From Actinomycetaceae bacterium TAE3-ERU4 (GTDB taxonomy: Bacteria > Actinomycetota > Actinomycetes > Actinomycetales > Actinomycetaceae): a DNA stretch of 42,671 nt. Where the stretch lies: positions 1-42,671 of the forward strand of contig JAHUUJ010000007.1 in the NCBI GenBank assembly GCA_019218365.1, in the 5' to 3' direction. Below, piece after piece: positions 26,671 through 34,413 of the stretch (position 1 is the stretch's first letter; each line of letters opens with the position of its first letter). The notes beneath the pieces are model-generated. The model was given only the letters and a program-made list of their open reading frames with translations, ran no database searches and had not been told where the DNA came from. The position numbers and the translations under genes are program-made.

Positions 26671-27276
26671 ATGGCTAATCAGCCTTCTGCCTATTCTTGG
26701 CGAGTAATTGACATTGTTACAGCAGCCGTACTAGGGGTTGCTACTGGTCTTATTTTCTTGGTTTGGAACAATCTTGGTGGCTACCTTTGGGGAGTGTTTG
26801 ACAGTGCTACTCCCGGTTTAGGTGGTTTGGCCGTGGGCATTTGGCTGCTTGGTGGGGTTCTCGGTGGATTAATTATCCGCAAGCCGGGTGCTGCTCTTTT
26901 CGTTGAGGTTCTAGCCGCTAGCGTTTCTGCCGTTTTGGGTTCCCAATGGGGAATTAGTACTATTTACTCCGGTTTGGCTCAGGGATTGGGTGCCGGTTTA
27001 GTGTTCCTTTTCTTTGCTTACCGTCGTTTTGGTCTACCCGTAGCGATGCTTTCGGGAGCTGGAGCCGGCGTCGGAGCTTGGGTTTTGGAACTTTTTGTTG
27101 GTAAGACTCCAAATATCGCCCTTGGTTTTTCCTACAATGCGATTTACTTAGTTTCACTAATCATTTCTGGGGCCTTGCTAGCTGGTGTAGTCGGTTGGCT
27201 AATTACTCGCGCATTGGCCGCTACCGGCGCTTTGGACCGTTTTGCCGCGGGTCGTAGCGCACGTGTGATTGACTGA
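26671..27276 (+). CDS. ykoE: ECF transporter substrate-specific component, YkoE type (thiamine/HMP)
   Basis: 201-residue membrane protein with about five or six hydrophobic segments, beginning SWRVIDIVTAAVLGVATGLIFLVWN. This resembles YkoE, the S component that binds thiamine or its HMP moiety in YkoEDC importers. ATG with AAGGAG at 7 nt. The TPP riboswitch just upstream and the double ATPase and T component just downstream support thiamine-related specificity. A strong terminator follows the stop, so it may be expressed above the energising genes. Ligand choice between thiamine and HMP is not visible. Confidence 0.9.
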   Translation: MANQPSAYSWRVIDIVTAAVLGVATGLIFLVWNNLGGYLWGVFDSATPGLGGLAVGIWLLGGVLGGLIIRKPGAALFVEVLAASVSAVLGSQWGISTIYSGLAQGLGAGLVFLFFAYRRFGLPVAMLSGAGAGVGAWVLELFVGKTPNIALGFSYNAIYLVSLIISGALLAGVVGWLITRALAATGALDRFAAGRSARVID

Positions 27277-27287
27277 TTTTATCGGGT

Positions 27288-27325
27288 AGGGGCGGATATC
27301 TTTTATTATCCGCCCCTTCTTTTTT
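27288..27325 (+). terminator. Intrinsic terminator inside the thiamine transporter operon
   Basis: Perfect 11-bp G/C-rich stem (27288-27298 and 27307-27317) followed by TCTTTTTTG. It sits in the 58-nt gap between the S-component and ATPase genes. The downstream gene has only a GAGG ribosome site and no visible promoter, so partial read-through is implied. Confidence 0.9.
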
Positions 27326-27334
27326 GAGGTTTTT

Positions 27335-28894
27335 ATGGCTGATTTAATGCGTGTAGGTGGCGCAGTTATCGAAGCTCGCGGCTGGGGATGGCGTCATTCA
27401 ACGCGTTCTCGTTTTGCAGTACGTGGCTTAGATTTACGGATTGAAGCTGGGCAAAAAGTTTTGCTGCTGGGGCCTTCCGGGGCAGGTAAGTCTACTTTGT
27501 TGCATGCTTTAGCTGGCGTTCTGGGCGCTGACGAGGGCGAGCAGGAAGGATCTTTAGAGGTTTGTGGGATTCCAGCGTCGCAGGCACGAGGTCAGGTTGG
27601 CTTGGTTTTGCAAGACCCAACGAGCCAAATAATTGTCGGGAAAGTTGGGGATGATGTTGCTTTTGGCCCGGAAAGTCTAGGAATCGAACGCTTAGAGATT
27701 TGGCGTCGGGTAACGCAAGCCTTGGATGCTGTTGGGCTGGAAGTTGACCTCCCACACCGAACGCAAGCTCTGTCTGGTGGACAAAAGCAACGTTTGGCTT
27801 TAGCTGGGGCAATAGCGATGGGACCACGTCTGCTGCTCTTGGATGAACCAACTGCAAATCTAGATCCCCAGGGAGTCCTCGAAGTTCGCGATGCGGTAAT
27901 TTCTGCACAAGCCCGGACGGGAGCTACTTTGGTAGTTGTGGAACACAGGGTTCCGATTTGGGCTGATGAAGTTGATCGTATTGTGGTTTTAGAACGTGGT
28001 GGTGGCGTTCGCGCTGATGGTTCTCCCCGGGAGGTTCTTTCTGCATTGGGCGATCAACTTGCTACCGAGGGGGTTTGGACAGCCGACTTTACACGCCCAA
28101 TTCCCCTTCCAGCAGCCGATTTTGAGACTTCTTCTCCTTTGCTGTCAGCTCGTAATTTAACAATTGGTTATGAAGCTGACAAGCCTATTCAAGAAAATCT
28201 TGATTTGGATATTTTGGAGGGTATTTCTACCTGTATTGTGGGGCATAATGGCGCTGGTAAATCTACTTTGGCCCTGACTTTGGCGGGTCTTTTACCTGCT
28301 TTGGGCGGAAGCGTTGAAGCTTGCGCAAAATTGCGCGCCCCAAATGTTGAGTTTGATTCGCAACCGCTTGCTTCGTGGTGGAAATCCTTATTTATGAGTG
28401 GGCAAAAAAATAATTTATCCCAGTTACCGCCAGACCCGCATGATTGGCTTTCACGCCATTTGTTAACCCGTATCGGCACGGTCTTTCAGGCTCCTGAGCA
28501 TCAGTTCGTTACCTCTACGGTTTTGGGTGAGATGACGGTTGGTTCAAGGGCACTTGGCCTCTCACAAGAGGAGGCAGAGGAGCGGGCGTTGGAGGTTTTA
28601 GAGCGTCTTAATTTGGCTCGTTTGGCAAAGGCTAACCCGTTTACTCTTTCCGGTGGGGAAAAACGTCGTTTGTCGGTAGCAACTGCGCTGGTTGCTTCTC
28701 CTCGTTTATTGTTTTTAGATGAGCCTACTTTTGGTCAGGATTTACGCACTTGGCGTGAGCTGATTTCTCTTTTGAAGGATTTGTTAAAGCGTGGGGTAAC
28801 TTTAGTTTCAGTTACGCATGATGCGGATTTCATTTCAGCTTTGGGGCAGCGAGTCATTTCGGTAAATACTTCGGGGGTGAAAATTGAGCGTTAA
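27335..28894 (+). CDS. ykoD: ECF transporter double ATPase (YkoD type, two ABC domains)
   Basis: 519-residue protein with two fused ABC cassettes that energise the ECF importer. First cassette: Walker A GPSGAGKST (46-54), signature LSGGQKQ (about 146-152), Walker B LLLLDEPTANLDP. Second: Walker A GHNGAGKST (about 303-311), signature LSGGEKR (about 437-443), LLFLDEPTFGQD. A Q-loop segment, FQAPEHQFVTSTV, typical of ECF ATPases, is in the second half. ATG with GAGG 6 nt upstream. The following T-component gene overlaps its 3' end by 11 bp. Confidence 0.95.
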   Translation: MADLMRVGGAVIEARGWGWRHSTRSRFAVRGLDLRIEAGQKVLLLGPSGAGKSTLLHALAGVLGADEGEQEGSLEVCGIPASQARGQVGLVLQDPTSQIIVGKVGDDVAFGPESLGIERLEIWRRVTQALDAVGLEVDLPHRTQALSGGQKQRLALAGAIAMGPRLLLLDEPTANLDPQGVLEVRDAVISAQARTGATLVVVEHRVPIWADEVDRIVVLERGGGVRADGSPREVLSALGDQLATEGVWTADFTRPIPLPAADFETSSPLLSARNLTIGYEADKPIQENLDLDILEGISTCIVGHNGAGKSTLALTLAGLLPALGGSVEACAKLRAPNVEFDSQPLASWWKSLFMSGQKNNLSQLPPDPHDWLSRHLLTRIGTVFQAPEHQFVTSTVLGEMTVGSRALGLSQEEAEERALEVLERLNLARLAKANPFTLSGGEKRRLSVATALVASPRLLFLDEPTFGQDLRTWRELISLLKDLLKRGVTLVSVTHDADFISALGQRVISVNTSGVKIER

Positions 28895-29711
28895 ACTTTC
28901 GAGTAAAGAGGAAGAGATTTTGGGGCCTTTGGGTGCTCCTACGTTGTTGCCTCCGCCTTCTTTTTTGGCTTCGATTAATCCGCTGGCTCGTCTGTTGGCA
29001 TTAGCGGCTTTATCGACTCCTTTAATGGTCAGCGTGGATTGGGTCAGCGGGGTTGTTGCTCTGGTGCTGGAGTTGCTTATTTTGGCCGCTTCGGGCTTGT
29101 CTGTGCGATATTTGTTGAAGCGCACTTGGTTTTTATTTTTGATTGCTCCTTTGACGGCTTTGACAATGTTGCTCTATGCGCATCCGGGTGGATACGAGTA
29201 TTGGTCTTGGGGGTTGATGCATATTACGGAGAATTCCGTCGAGTTGGCTTCTGCCACGATGGTTCGGGTAGTAGCTTTAGCCCTTCCAGCAGTTGGTTTA
29301 TTCTTGCATACTGACCCTACTCAGATGGCTGATGCGCTGGCGCAAAATGGCCGTTTACCATCACGTTTTGTTTTGGCTTCTTTGTCGGCAGTGCGGATGA
29401 GCGGACAGTTACTTTCCGAATGGCGAGTTATGGAGCTAGCTCGGCGGGCTCGTGGCCTATCCGATTCTGGTCGAGTGCGACGCTTGGGGCAGATGAGTTT
29501 TGCGCTGCTGGTTTTGGCTTTACGCCGTGCAGCTGATTTGTCTACGGCAATGGAAGCGCGCGGTTTTGGGAGCGAGATTCCTCGTTCTTGGGCTCGCCCA
29601 TCGCCGTGGCGGGGACGTGATTGGATGGCAATTTTGGTGGGTGCGTTGGTAGCGGCTGCGGCGTTGGGCGCTGCTGTAGCGGCGGGTACTTTCCGGTGGT
29701 TTGGCTTGTGA
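28884..29711 (+). CDS. ykoC: ECF transporter transmembrane T component (YkoC type)
   Basis: 275-residue membrane protein of the CbiQ/EcfT family that couples the ATPases to the S component. Membrane segments cluster at 35-145 and near the C-terminus. The two Ala-Arg-Gly coupling motifs are at 189-191 (LARRARGLS) and 225-227 (AMEARGFGS). The start is TTG with GGGGGTGA just upstream, inside the end of the ATPase gene, so translation is coupled. Its TGA overlaps the start of the next gene (GTGA). Confidence 0.92.
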   Translation: MSVKLSSKEEEILGPLGAPTLLPPPSFLASINPLARLLALAALSTPLMVSVDWVSGVVALVLELLILAASGLSVRYLLKRTWFLFLIAPLTALTMLLYAHPGGYEYWSWGLMHITENSVELASATMVRVVALALPAVGLFLHTDPTQMADALAQNGRLPSRFVLASLSAVRMSGQLLSEWRVMELARRARGLSDSGRVRRLGQMSFALLVLALRRAADLSTAMEARGFGSEIPRSWARPSPWRGRDWMAILVGALVAAAALGAAVAAGTFRWFGL

Positions 29712-30319
29712 GCAAAAATTTTTTAGGTGTTTTTTCTTCTTCGCAGATTGAAGATTTACTTTCTCATCTGGCTTATGATTCGTTACGCTCTTGTGCTTTT
29801 CATTTTCCGATTTTGTTAATCGATGGCCCTTCGGGTTCGGGAAAATCGACTTTAGCGCGTTTTTTAGCGAGTGAGTTACCGTTAGTTAATTCTGCCCGTT
29901 GGGAAGGAGTAAAGGTACTTCCGCTGGATGATTTTTATCCCGGCTGGGATGGTTTACAAGCTGCACAAGAAATCTTGTGGAAAGATATTTTGTATCCTCT
30001 TTCAGAAAATCGACCGGGGTATTATCGGGGGTGGGATTGGAATTTGGATATTGCGGGTTCTGAGCATTTGCTTTCTCCTTCTTTCCCTCTAATTGTTGAG
30101 GGGTGTGGTTCGGTCTTTGCTCAAACCGTCAAGTTATCTGATTTTCAGATTTGGCTTGAGCTTTCTGCGCCGGAACGAAAGCGGCGTGCTTTGGCCCGTG
30201 ACGGTGAAGTTTTTGCTCCGCATTGGGAGCGTTGGGCTGCTCAGGAACGTAAACATTGGCAAGTTAATTCTCCACGTGCACTAGCTGGGTTTAACTTATG
30301 CCAACCGGATAGTTTTTAG
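29708..30319 (+). CDS. P-loop kinase-like protein of the uridine kinase/phosphoribulokinase fold, thiamine-transport linked
   Basis: 203-residue cytosolic P-loop protein. Walker A GPSGSGKST (40-48), acidic LDDFY (73-77) where nucleoside kinases place a catalytic Asp, YYRGWDW (105-111), LIVEGCGS (128-135) as the core strand, and an Arg-rich lid ERKRRALARDG (156-166). This layout resembles small-molecule kinases of the uridine kinase superfamily. The GTG start overlaps the stop of the T component as GTGA, so it is translated with the TPP-controlled importer. A kinase acting on an imported thiamine precursor or on a nucleoside are both possible; I cannot name the substrate. It ends 4 bp from the convergent response-regulator gene. 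Confidence 0.75.
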   Translation: MSKNFLGVFSSSQIEDLLSHLAYDSLRSCAFHFPILLIDGPSGSGKSTLARFLASELPLVNSARWEGVKVLPLDDFYPGWDGLQAAQEILWKDILYPLSENRPGYYRGWDWNLDIAGSEHLLSPSFPLIVEGCGSVFAQTVKLSDFQIWLELSAPERKRRALARDGEVFAPHWERWAAQERKHWQVNSPRALAGFNLCQPDSF

Positions 30320-30323
30320 TTTT

Positions 30324-30989
30324 TTAAATAAGGTGTCGGGCTGCCGCCCAACGGGTTAGTTCGTTACGGTTAGAAAGCTGTAGCTTTCGTAGTACGTTGG
30401 AAACGTGTGTTTCGATAGTTTTGATTGAAATATATAGTTCAGACGCGGCTTCTTTGTAGGTGTACCCGCGGGCGATATAGCGCATGACTTCACGTTCACG
30501 CCGTGAGAGGCTGTCTAATTCATCGTCAGAAGTGCTAATTTCACTATTCCCGAATGCATCGAGGACGAATCCCGCCAGCCGTGGGGAGAAAGCGGCGTCT
30601 CCGAGCGAGACTCTTTTTATGGCATCTACGAGTTCGGGTGTAGAGATTGATTTGGTGACGTATCCGCGAGCTCCAGCGCGGATAACTCCAACTACGTCTT
30701 CTGCTGAGTCGGATACGGATAGGGCAAGATAACGGGTTTTTTCCGGATGTTCTGCTTTGGCGACTTCAATTCCCCCTCCCCCGTGGCCTCCGGGTAGATG
30801 GACATCAAGGAGGACTACGTCGGGTTCTGTGCGGTTGATAGTTTCGATTGCGCTAGAGACATCTACGGCTTCACCGATTATTTCGATATTTTCGTATTTG
30901 GATAGCTCTCCTCGAACACCGGCACGAAACATTGGGTGATCGTCAACTATTACAAGGGTAATTTTGGGTGTTGAACTTTTTTCAGTCAT
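30324..30989 (-). CDS. LuxR/NarL-family response regulator
   Basis: 221-residue two-component regulator. The receiver domain has the acidic pair Asp16/Asp17, the phosphoacceptor Asp62 in VLLDVHLPGG and Lys113 in YVTKS. An unusual Gly-rich loop (PGGHGGGG, 66-73) follows the phosphorylation site. The C-terminal LuxR helix-turn-helix is SLSRREREVMRYIARGYTYKEAASELYISIKTIETHVSNVLRKL. It overlaps its kinase gene by 8 bp, so the two are made together. The likely targets include the divergent PspC/LiaF-like operon, given the shared intergenic region. Confidence 0.95.
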   Translation of the reverse strand: MTEKSSTPKITLVIVDDHPMFRAGVRGELSKYENIEIIGEAVDVSSAIETINRTEPDVVLLDVHLPGGHGGGGIEVAKAEHPEKTRYLALSVSDSAEDVVGVIRAGARGYVTKSISTPELVDAIKRVSLGDAAFSPRLAGFVLDAFGNSEISTSDDELDSLSRREREVMRYIARGYTYKEAASELYISIKTIETHVSNVLRKLQLSNRNELTRWAAARHLI

Positions 30990-32370
30990 GTTTTTTGCTT
31001 TCGGTTTTTTCTGCTTCGCTCGGGAGGGTGATGTGTACTTCGGTGCCGTCTTTTAGCTTACGGATTTTTACGTTTCCTCCGTTTCTTTCTGCACGAGAAC
31101 AGAGGCTATCGCGAATTCCGTGTCGGTCGGAGGGAACATTTTTTAATTCTTCTAAGCTGAATCCGGGGCCGTGGTCACGGACAAAGATTTCTATTTTTTT
31201 GTCGCATTCGACGTAGACGCTCACGGGAGCTTTACCGTGTTTAACCGCGTTAGTTGTAGCTTCACGTACTATGCAGCTTAGGGGATTTGCAAGTTTCCCA
31301 GGTTTTCGGTCATGTGTAACGATTAGTTCTATCGGTGTGGAGTATCGTTCTTCAACTTCGGAGACAACACTTTCGAGTAGTTCTTTTATGCTGTCGTGCT
31401 GCCCGGTGGTAGCACTTTGTCCATAAAGCCAGTTTCGCAGTTGTCTTTCTTCGCGACGAGCAAGCGCAGCAATTCTGCTTGGATCATCGGCATTAGATTG
31501 GATAAGAGCAAGGGTTTGTAGAACGGAGTCGTGTAGGTGCGAGGCCATATCGGCCCGGGTGCGTTCTTGGATTTCTTTTTCTTGGCTATGTATGAGCTGG
31601 CTTTTTAAGGTTACCCAGAGGGGCAGAATCATTACTCCTAGGGTGAGAAGAATTATTATGAGGATGAGCAGTGAGTTTAGAAACTGGTTTTCGTAATTTA
31701 GGGCACGAACTATCATGATGTCCCCCAACACTGTAATTAGTGCACCGAGGATAAGCTGAGACCATATAGGTTGTGTCCGTCCAATATTTTGCCAAGCCAA
31801 GCCAAATCCGACAACGGAGATGGAAAGTGATGCAATTTGGGGAATTATTTGGTTGTTTTCACTCCCTACGCTAATGCTGTAAACGCTGGTAAAGATTGCG
31901 GCTAGGGCGAGAGCTAAAAACGTTACTTTGGTGGTATTTTGCGCTATTTTCTTTCTGTTTTCCGCGGGTAAGTCATAGTTAAGTTTTGTGGCTATACGAA
32001 ATTCTTGGGGCGGGTTTCCCGAGAGGGTTTTTATATATGGTCGAATATTTTTATTGTCTTTGGACTGCAGTACCCAAAGAAGTATGTATAGCAAAGGGCC
32101 GATAAAAAAAAGAGTGGAAAATAGGAAAGCGATGCGTACAGTTCTAACTGGAACTGACATTCCGGCGGCAAGGTTAAGGCTTACTCCCCCGAGAATTGGG
32201 GCGTGCTTATTTAGGTTGAAATTGCGTTGGGGAATTCCTTCACCAACGCTTTGGGGAAAGGCCTGTTGCGAGGAGTTTACCCCGCGCGGGATTTGCCATC
32301 CGGGCACAGCATTGTTGAAGCCACCTTTGGGCGGGGCAATGTAAGTTTGTGTCCGTTTCGTTTTCCTCAC
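30982..32370 (-). CDS. Sensor histidine kinase with N-terminal PspC domain
   Basis: 462-residue membrane kinase. A cytosolic N-terminus is followed by a PspC domain (about 55-105: APILGGVSLNLAAGMSVPVRTVRI, then a membrane segment), four further membrane segments (about 150-260), a HisKA_3-type dimerisation helix with phosphoacceptor His280 in ASHLHDSVLQTLALIQ, and an HATPase domain with Asn374 in TNAVKHG, Asp399 in VRDHGPGF and RHGIRDS. The extracytoplasmic loops are very short, so it probably senses membrane state, as LiaS/DesK-type kinases do. The GTG start has no clear ribosome site; a later start cannot be excluded. Confidence 0.92.
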   Translation of the reverse strand: MRKTKRTQTYIAPPKGGFNNAVPGWQIPRGVNSSQQAFPQSVGEGIPQRNFNLNKHAPILGGVSLNLAAGMSVPVRTVRIAFLFSTLFFIGPLLYILLWVLQSKDNKNIRPYIKTLSGNPPQEFRIATKLNYDLPAENRKKIAQNTTKVTFLALALAAIFTSVYSISVGSENNQIIPQIASLSISVVGFGLAWQNIGRTQPIWSQLILGALITVLGDIMIVRALNYENQFLNSLLILIIILLTLGVMILPLWVTLKSQLIHSQEKEIQERTRADMASHLHDSVLQTLALIQSNADDPSRIAALARREERQLRNWLYGQSATTGQHDSIKELLESVVSEVEERYSTPIELIVTHDRKPGKLANPLSCIVREATTNAVKHGKAPVSVYVECDKKIEIFVRDHGPGFSLEELKNVPSDRHGIRDSLCSRAERNGGNVKIRKLKDGTEVHITLPSEAEKTESKKHD

Positions 32371-32401
32371 TTTTACATTTTGCCATTTTCCCGATACTTA
32401 T

Positions 32402-32432
32402 GGGGAATTTTGGTGTTAAATAGGGGATTTTT
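32402..32432. promoter_or_regulatory. Direct repeats in the divergent PspC-kinase / PspC-protein promoter region
   Basis: GGGGAATTTT (32402-32411) and GGGGATTTTT (32423-32432) lie 21 bp apart, two helical turns, in the 112-bp divergent gap. They are candidate binding sites for the neighbouring LuxR-type regulator. Confidence 0.35.
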
Positions 32433-32470
32433 CAGGGACTCCCCCGATTACTTTTATTTTGTATTTGTTT

Positions 32471-32479
32471 CATTATAGA
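32471..32479. promoter_or_regulatory. Overlapping divergent -10 boxes
   Basis: Minus-strand TATAAT (32472-32477) faces the kinase gene, and plus-strand TATAGA (32474-32479) faces the PspC/LiaF-like gene, whose ATG is only 4 nt downstream. This suggests a leaderless or nearly leaderless transcript on the plus strand. Confidence 0.4.
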
Positions 32480-32482
32480 GTT

Positions 32483-34075
32483 ATGAGTTCTTTCTATAAG
32501 TCAGATGAAAAGTTTCCTGAGTCTTCTGGGGAAAACGGTTTTTTTGATTGGGTTCGTTCGTGGGGTTTTTACCGTGCACATCCACGTATCTTCGGTGGTG
32601 TTTGCGCGGGAATATCACATAAAACCGGTTTTGATTTAACTTTGGTACGCCTGTGCTCATTTATTTTATTTTTCGTAAAAGGTGGAATTTTTCTTTATCC
32701 CTTAGCTTGGTTAATTCTGCCCGAGGGCGCAGATGGTTCGATTCTCTTGGAAGGTAAACGTTCTTCTGGCCTTTCTCGTCGGAATACGCATGGAACTTGG
32801 TACAAGATATTTTTTGTATTATTAATTTTCTTCATGCTAAGTTCGGTTTCTCTGCCTTGGTTCGATAGTCTTAGTTTCTGGAGCTTACTAGTTCCGGTGT
32901 TATTGCTTGGTTTCTTCTTCTTTTCGTCTTCGAATAATTCTGTGCCACAACCGCCTTACAACCCCTATGCTCAGGGGAGTTTTCCTGCACAGTCGGGTCA
33001 GGAGGAATCTTTTTCTTCTTCCGCTCAAAAGAGCGATAAGGAACCGGTAAGTGAATCATCGGACTCTAAAGACCACTCTTCCGAGTCTTCGTCAGCGGCT
33101 TTTAGTTCCACGTCACCTTTTACCCCGCAAGACCCATCCTTTAACGAGAGGTCCCACGGAGGTACGCCATTTTCTCAGCCACCTCTTAAAGCGATTAGAC
33201 TGGGTCCAAGTCGTCGTTTTTCGCTAGTTCTATTCTCGATGTTATTGGCTTCTATTTCTGCGATTCTATTTGTGCTTTGTAATCCTAGTATGTCGTTTTC
33301 TGTTGACATTATTATTTTGGCTCTTTGCACACCGGTGCTGATTTTGGCGATTGCAATGATTGTCTTGTCCGTACGGGGTAGGCGGACAGGTTGGGTTGGT
33401 CCATTTGCTTGGACTGGAGCTTGGTTAATGATTATGACCATGCCTTTTGGTCTGTTCAATAGTTCGTTTGGAAAAATCCAGGAAAAAGCAAATATTAATT
33501 TGTCCCAGTACTCGTCTTCTATCGATTCTCAGGAATGGAATTATCAGATAGGCACCGTTAATGTCGCAGTGCCACAGAATATTCCGGTGATTCTTCATGT
33601 AAGCGTAGACGTTGGTAGGGTTTCATGGAATAGCTCTGTTGTCGAGGGACAAGATTATTATGGGGAAAGCGGTAATAAGAATAGTTTGTCTTTAAAAGCA
33701 GATCGTAATTTCCTACAGTTCGAGAATGTTAATAAGAACATGCGTTCTCTGTCTGGGATAAACATCAATTTGGAACTGGTTAATAAGAAAGCTAGCGAGT
33801 TGCCTGACTCGGAAAAGATTAAGCACGTTTGGGTTAGGCTTGATGTTGGTGACATTAATATCAACGAAGGGGGAAATATTAAGATTATTCCCGATAAGCA
33901 GCAGGATTCTTCTAAGGTTTCTCCCGAGTCCCCGGCAGCGGTTTCTCCGCATAAACCCACTCCAGAAAAGACCCCGGAGACCACTGGCACGCCTCGTACT
34001 GTTGAGGGCACATCCTCTCGTCAGGGAAGCCTTTCGGCACCAAAGACGTCAGCTTCTACCTCGGTTTCCCACTAG
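32483..34075 (+). CDS. PspC-domain membrane protein with LiaF-like extracellular domain
   Basis: 530-residue protein. PspC domain at 28-82 (FYRAHPRIFGGVCAGISHKTG, then a membrane segment); two more membrane segments (106-148); a Ser/Glu/Pro-rich linker (150-235); about four membrane segments (243-345); a beta-rich domain (about 350-470; EWNYQIGTVNVAVPQNIPVILHVSVDVG) resembling the DUF2154/DUF4097-like C-terminal part of LiaF-type proteins; and a Pro/Thr/Ser-rich tail. It faces the PspC kinase and regulator across a shared promoter region, as LiaF accompanies LiaSR, so it may be the membrane-stress switch of that system. The LiaF resemblance is at pattern level only. Confidence 0.75.
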   Translation: MSSFYKSDEKFPESSGENGFFDWVRSWGFYRAHPRIFGGVCAGISHKTGFDLTLVRLCSFILFFVKGGIFLYPLAWLILPEGADGSILLEGKRSSGLSRRNTHGTWYKIFFVLLIFFMLSSVSLPWFDSLSFWSLLVPVLLLGFFFFSSSNNSVPQPPYNPYAQGSFPAQSGQEESFSSSAQKSDKEPVSESSDSKDHSSESSSAAFSSTSPFTPQDPSFNERSHGGTPFSQPPLKAIRLGPSRRFSLVLFSMLLASISAILFVLCNPSMSFSVDIIILALCTPVLILAIAMIVLSVRGRRTGWVGPFAWTGAWLMIMTMPFGLFNSSFGKIQEKANINLSQYSSSIDSQEWNYQIGTVNVAVPQNIPVILHVSVDVGRVSWNSSVVEGQDYYGESGNKNSLSLKADRNFLQFENVNKNMRSLSGININLELVNKKASELPDSEKIKHVWVRLDVGDININEGGNIKIIPDKQQDSSKVSPESPAAVSPHKPTPEKTPETTGTPRTVEGTSSRQGSLSAPKTSASTSVSH

Positions 34076-34098
34076 TTTTAGTTTATTTAGGAGTTATT

Positions 34099-34410
34099 AT
34101 GAGCGAGTTTAATAGTGTGCCACCAATGAGTGAAGAGTCTGTGGACACTTCTAAGCACAAATGGGATGATTCTCTGAAATCAACGTCCTCTCAGTTTCCC
34201 TCGCAGGAGTTTTTATCTCCGCAGGTACGTAATGATTTGAATGTTTGGGGACTGGTTGGTGGAGTGATGATTTTAATTTTGTTGGTCCCTCCCCTATTGC
34301 TAATATTTGTCCCATCATTGCCGTTGCGTTGGGCTTTAATCTTCATTCCTTTAGCGTTGGCGGTTCTGTTCTTAGTGGTGGCATTTTTGCCAAATTCTTC
34401 GAAGGAGTAA
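34099..34410 (+). CDS. Small membrane protein of unknown function
   Basis: 103-residue protein: a hydrophilic N-terminal half rich in Ser and Glu (MSEFNSVPPMSEESVDTSK onward), then two hydrophobic segments (about 49-70 and 76-97) and a short polar end. ATG with AGGAG 6 nt upstream, 23 nt after the PspC/LiaF-like gene and 3 nt before the HAD gene, so it is part of that operon. I do not recognise the family. A role as an accessory subunit of the neighbouring membrane-stress proteins is possible from context alone. Confidence 0.75.
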   Translation: MSEFNSVPPMSEESVDTSKHKWDDSLKSTSSQFPSQEFLSPQVRNDLNVWGLVGGVMILILLVPPLLLIFVPSLPLRWALIFIPLALAVLFLVVAFLPNSSKE

Positions 34411-34413
34411 ACT

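Noticed and set aside
29621-29707. Upstream extension of the kinase gene inside the T-component gene
   Set aside because: The extra 29 residues are Gly/Cys-rich out-of-frame translation of the T component; the GTGA overlap gives a natural start at 29708.
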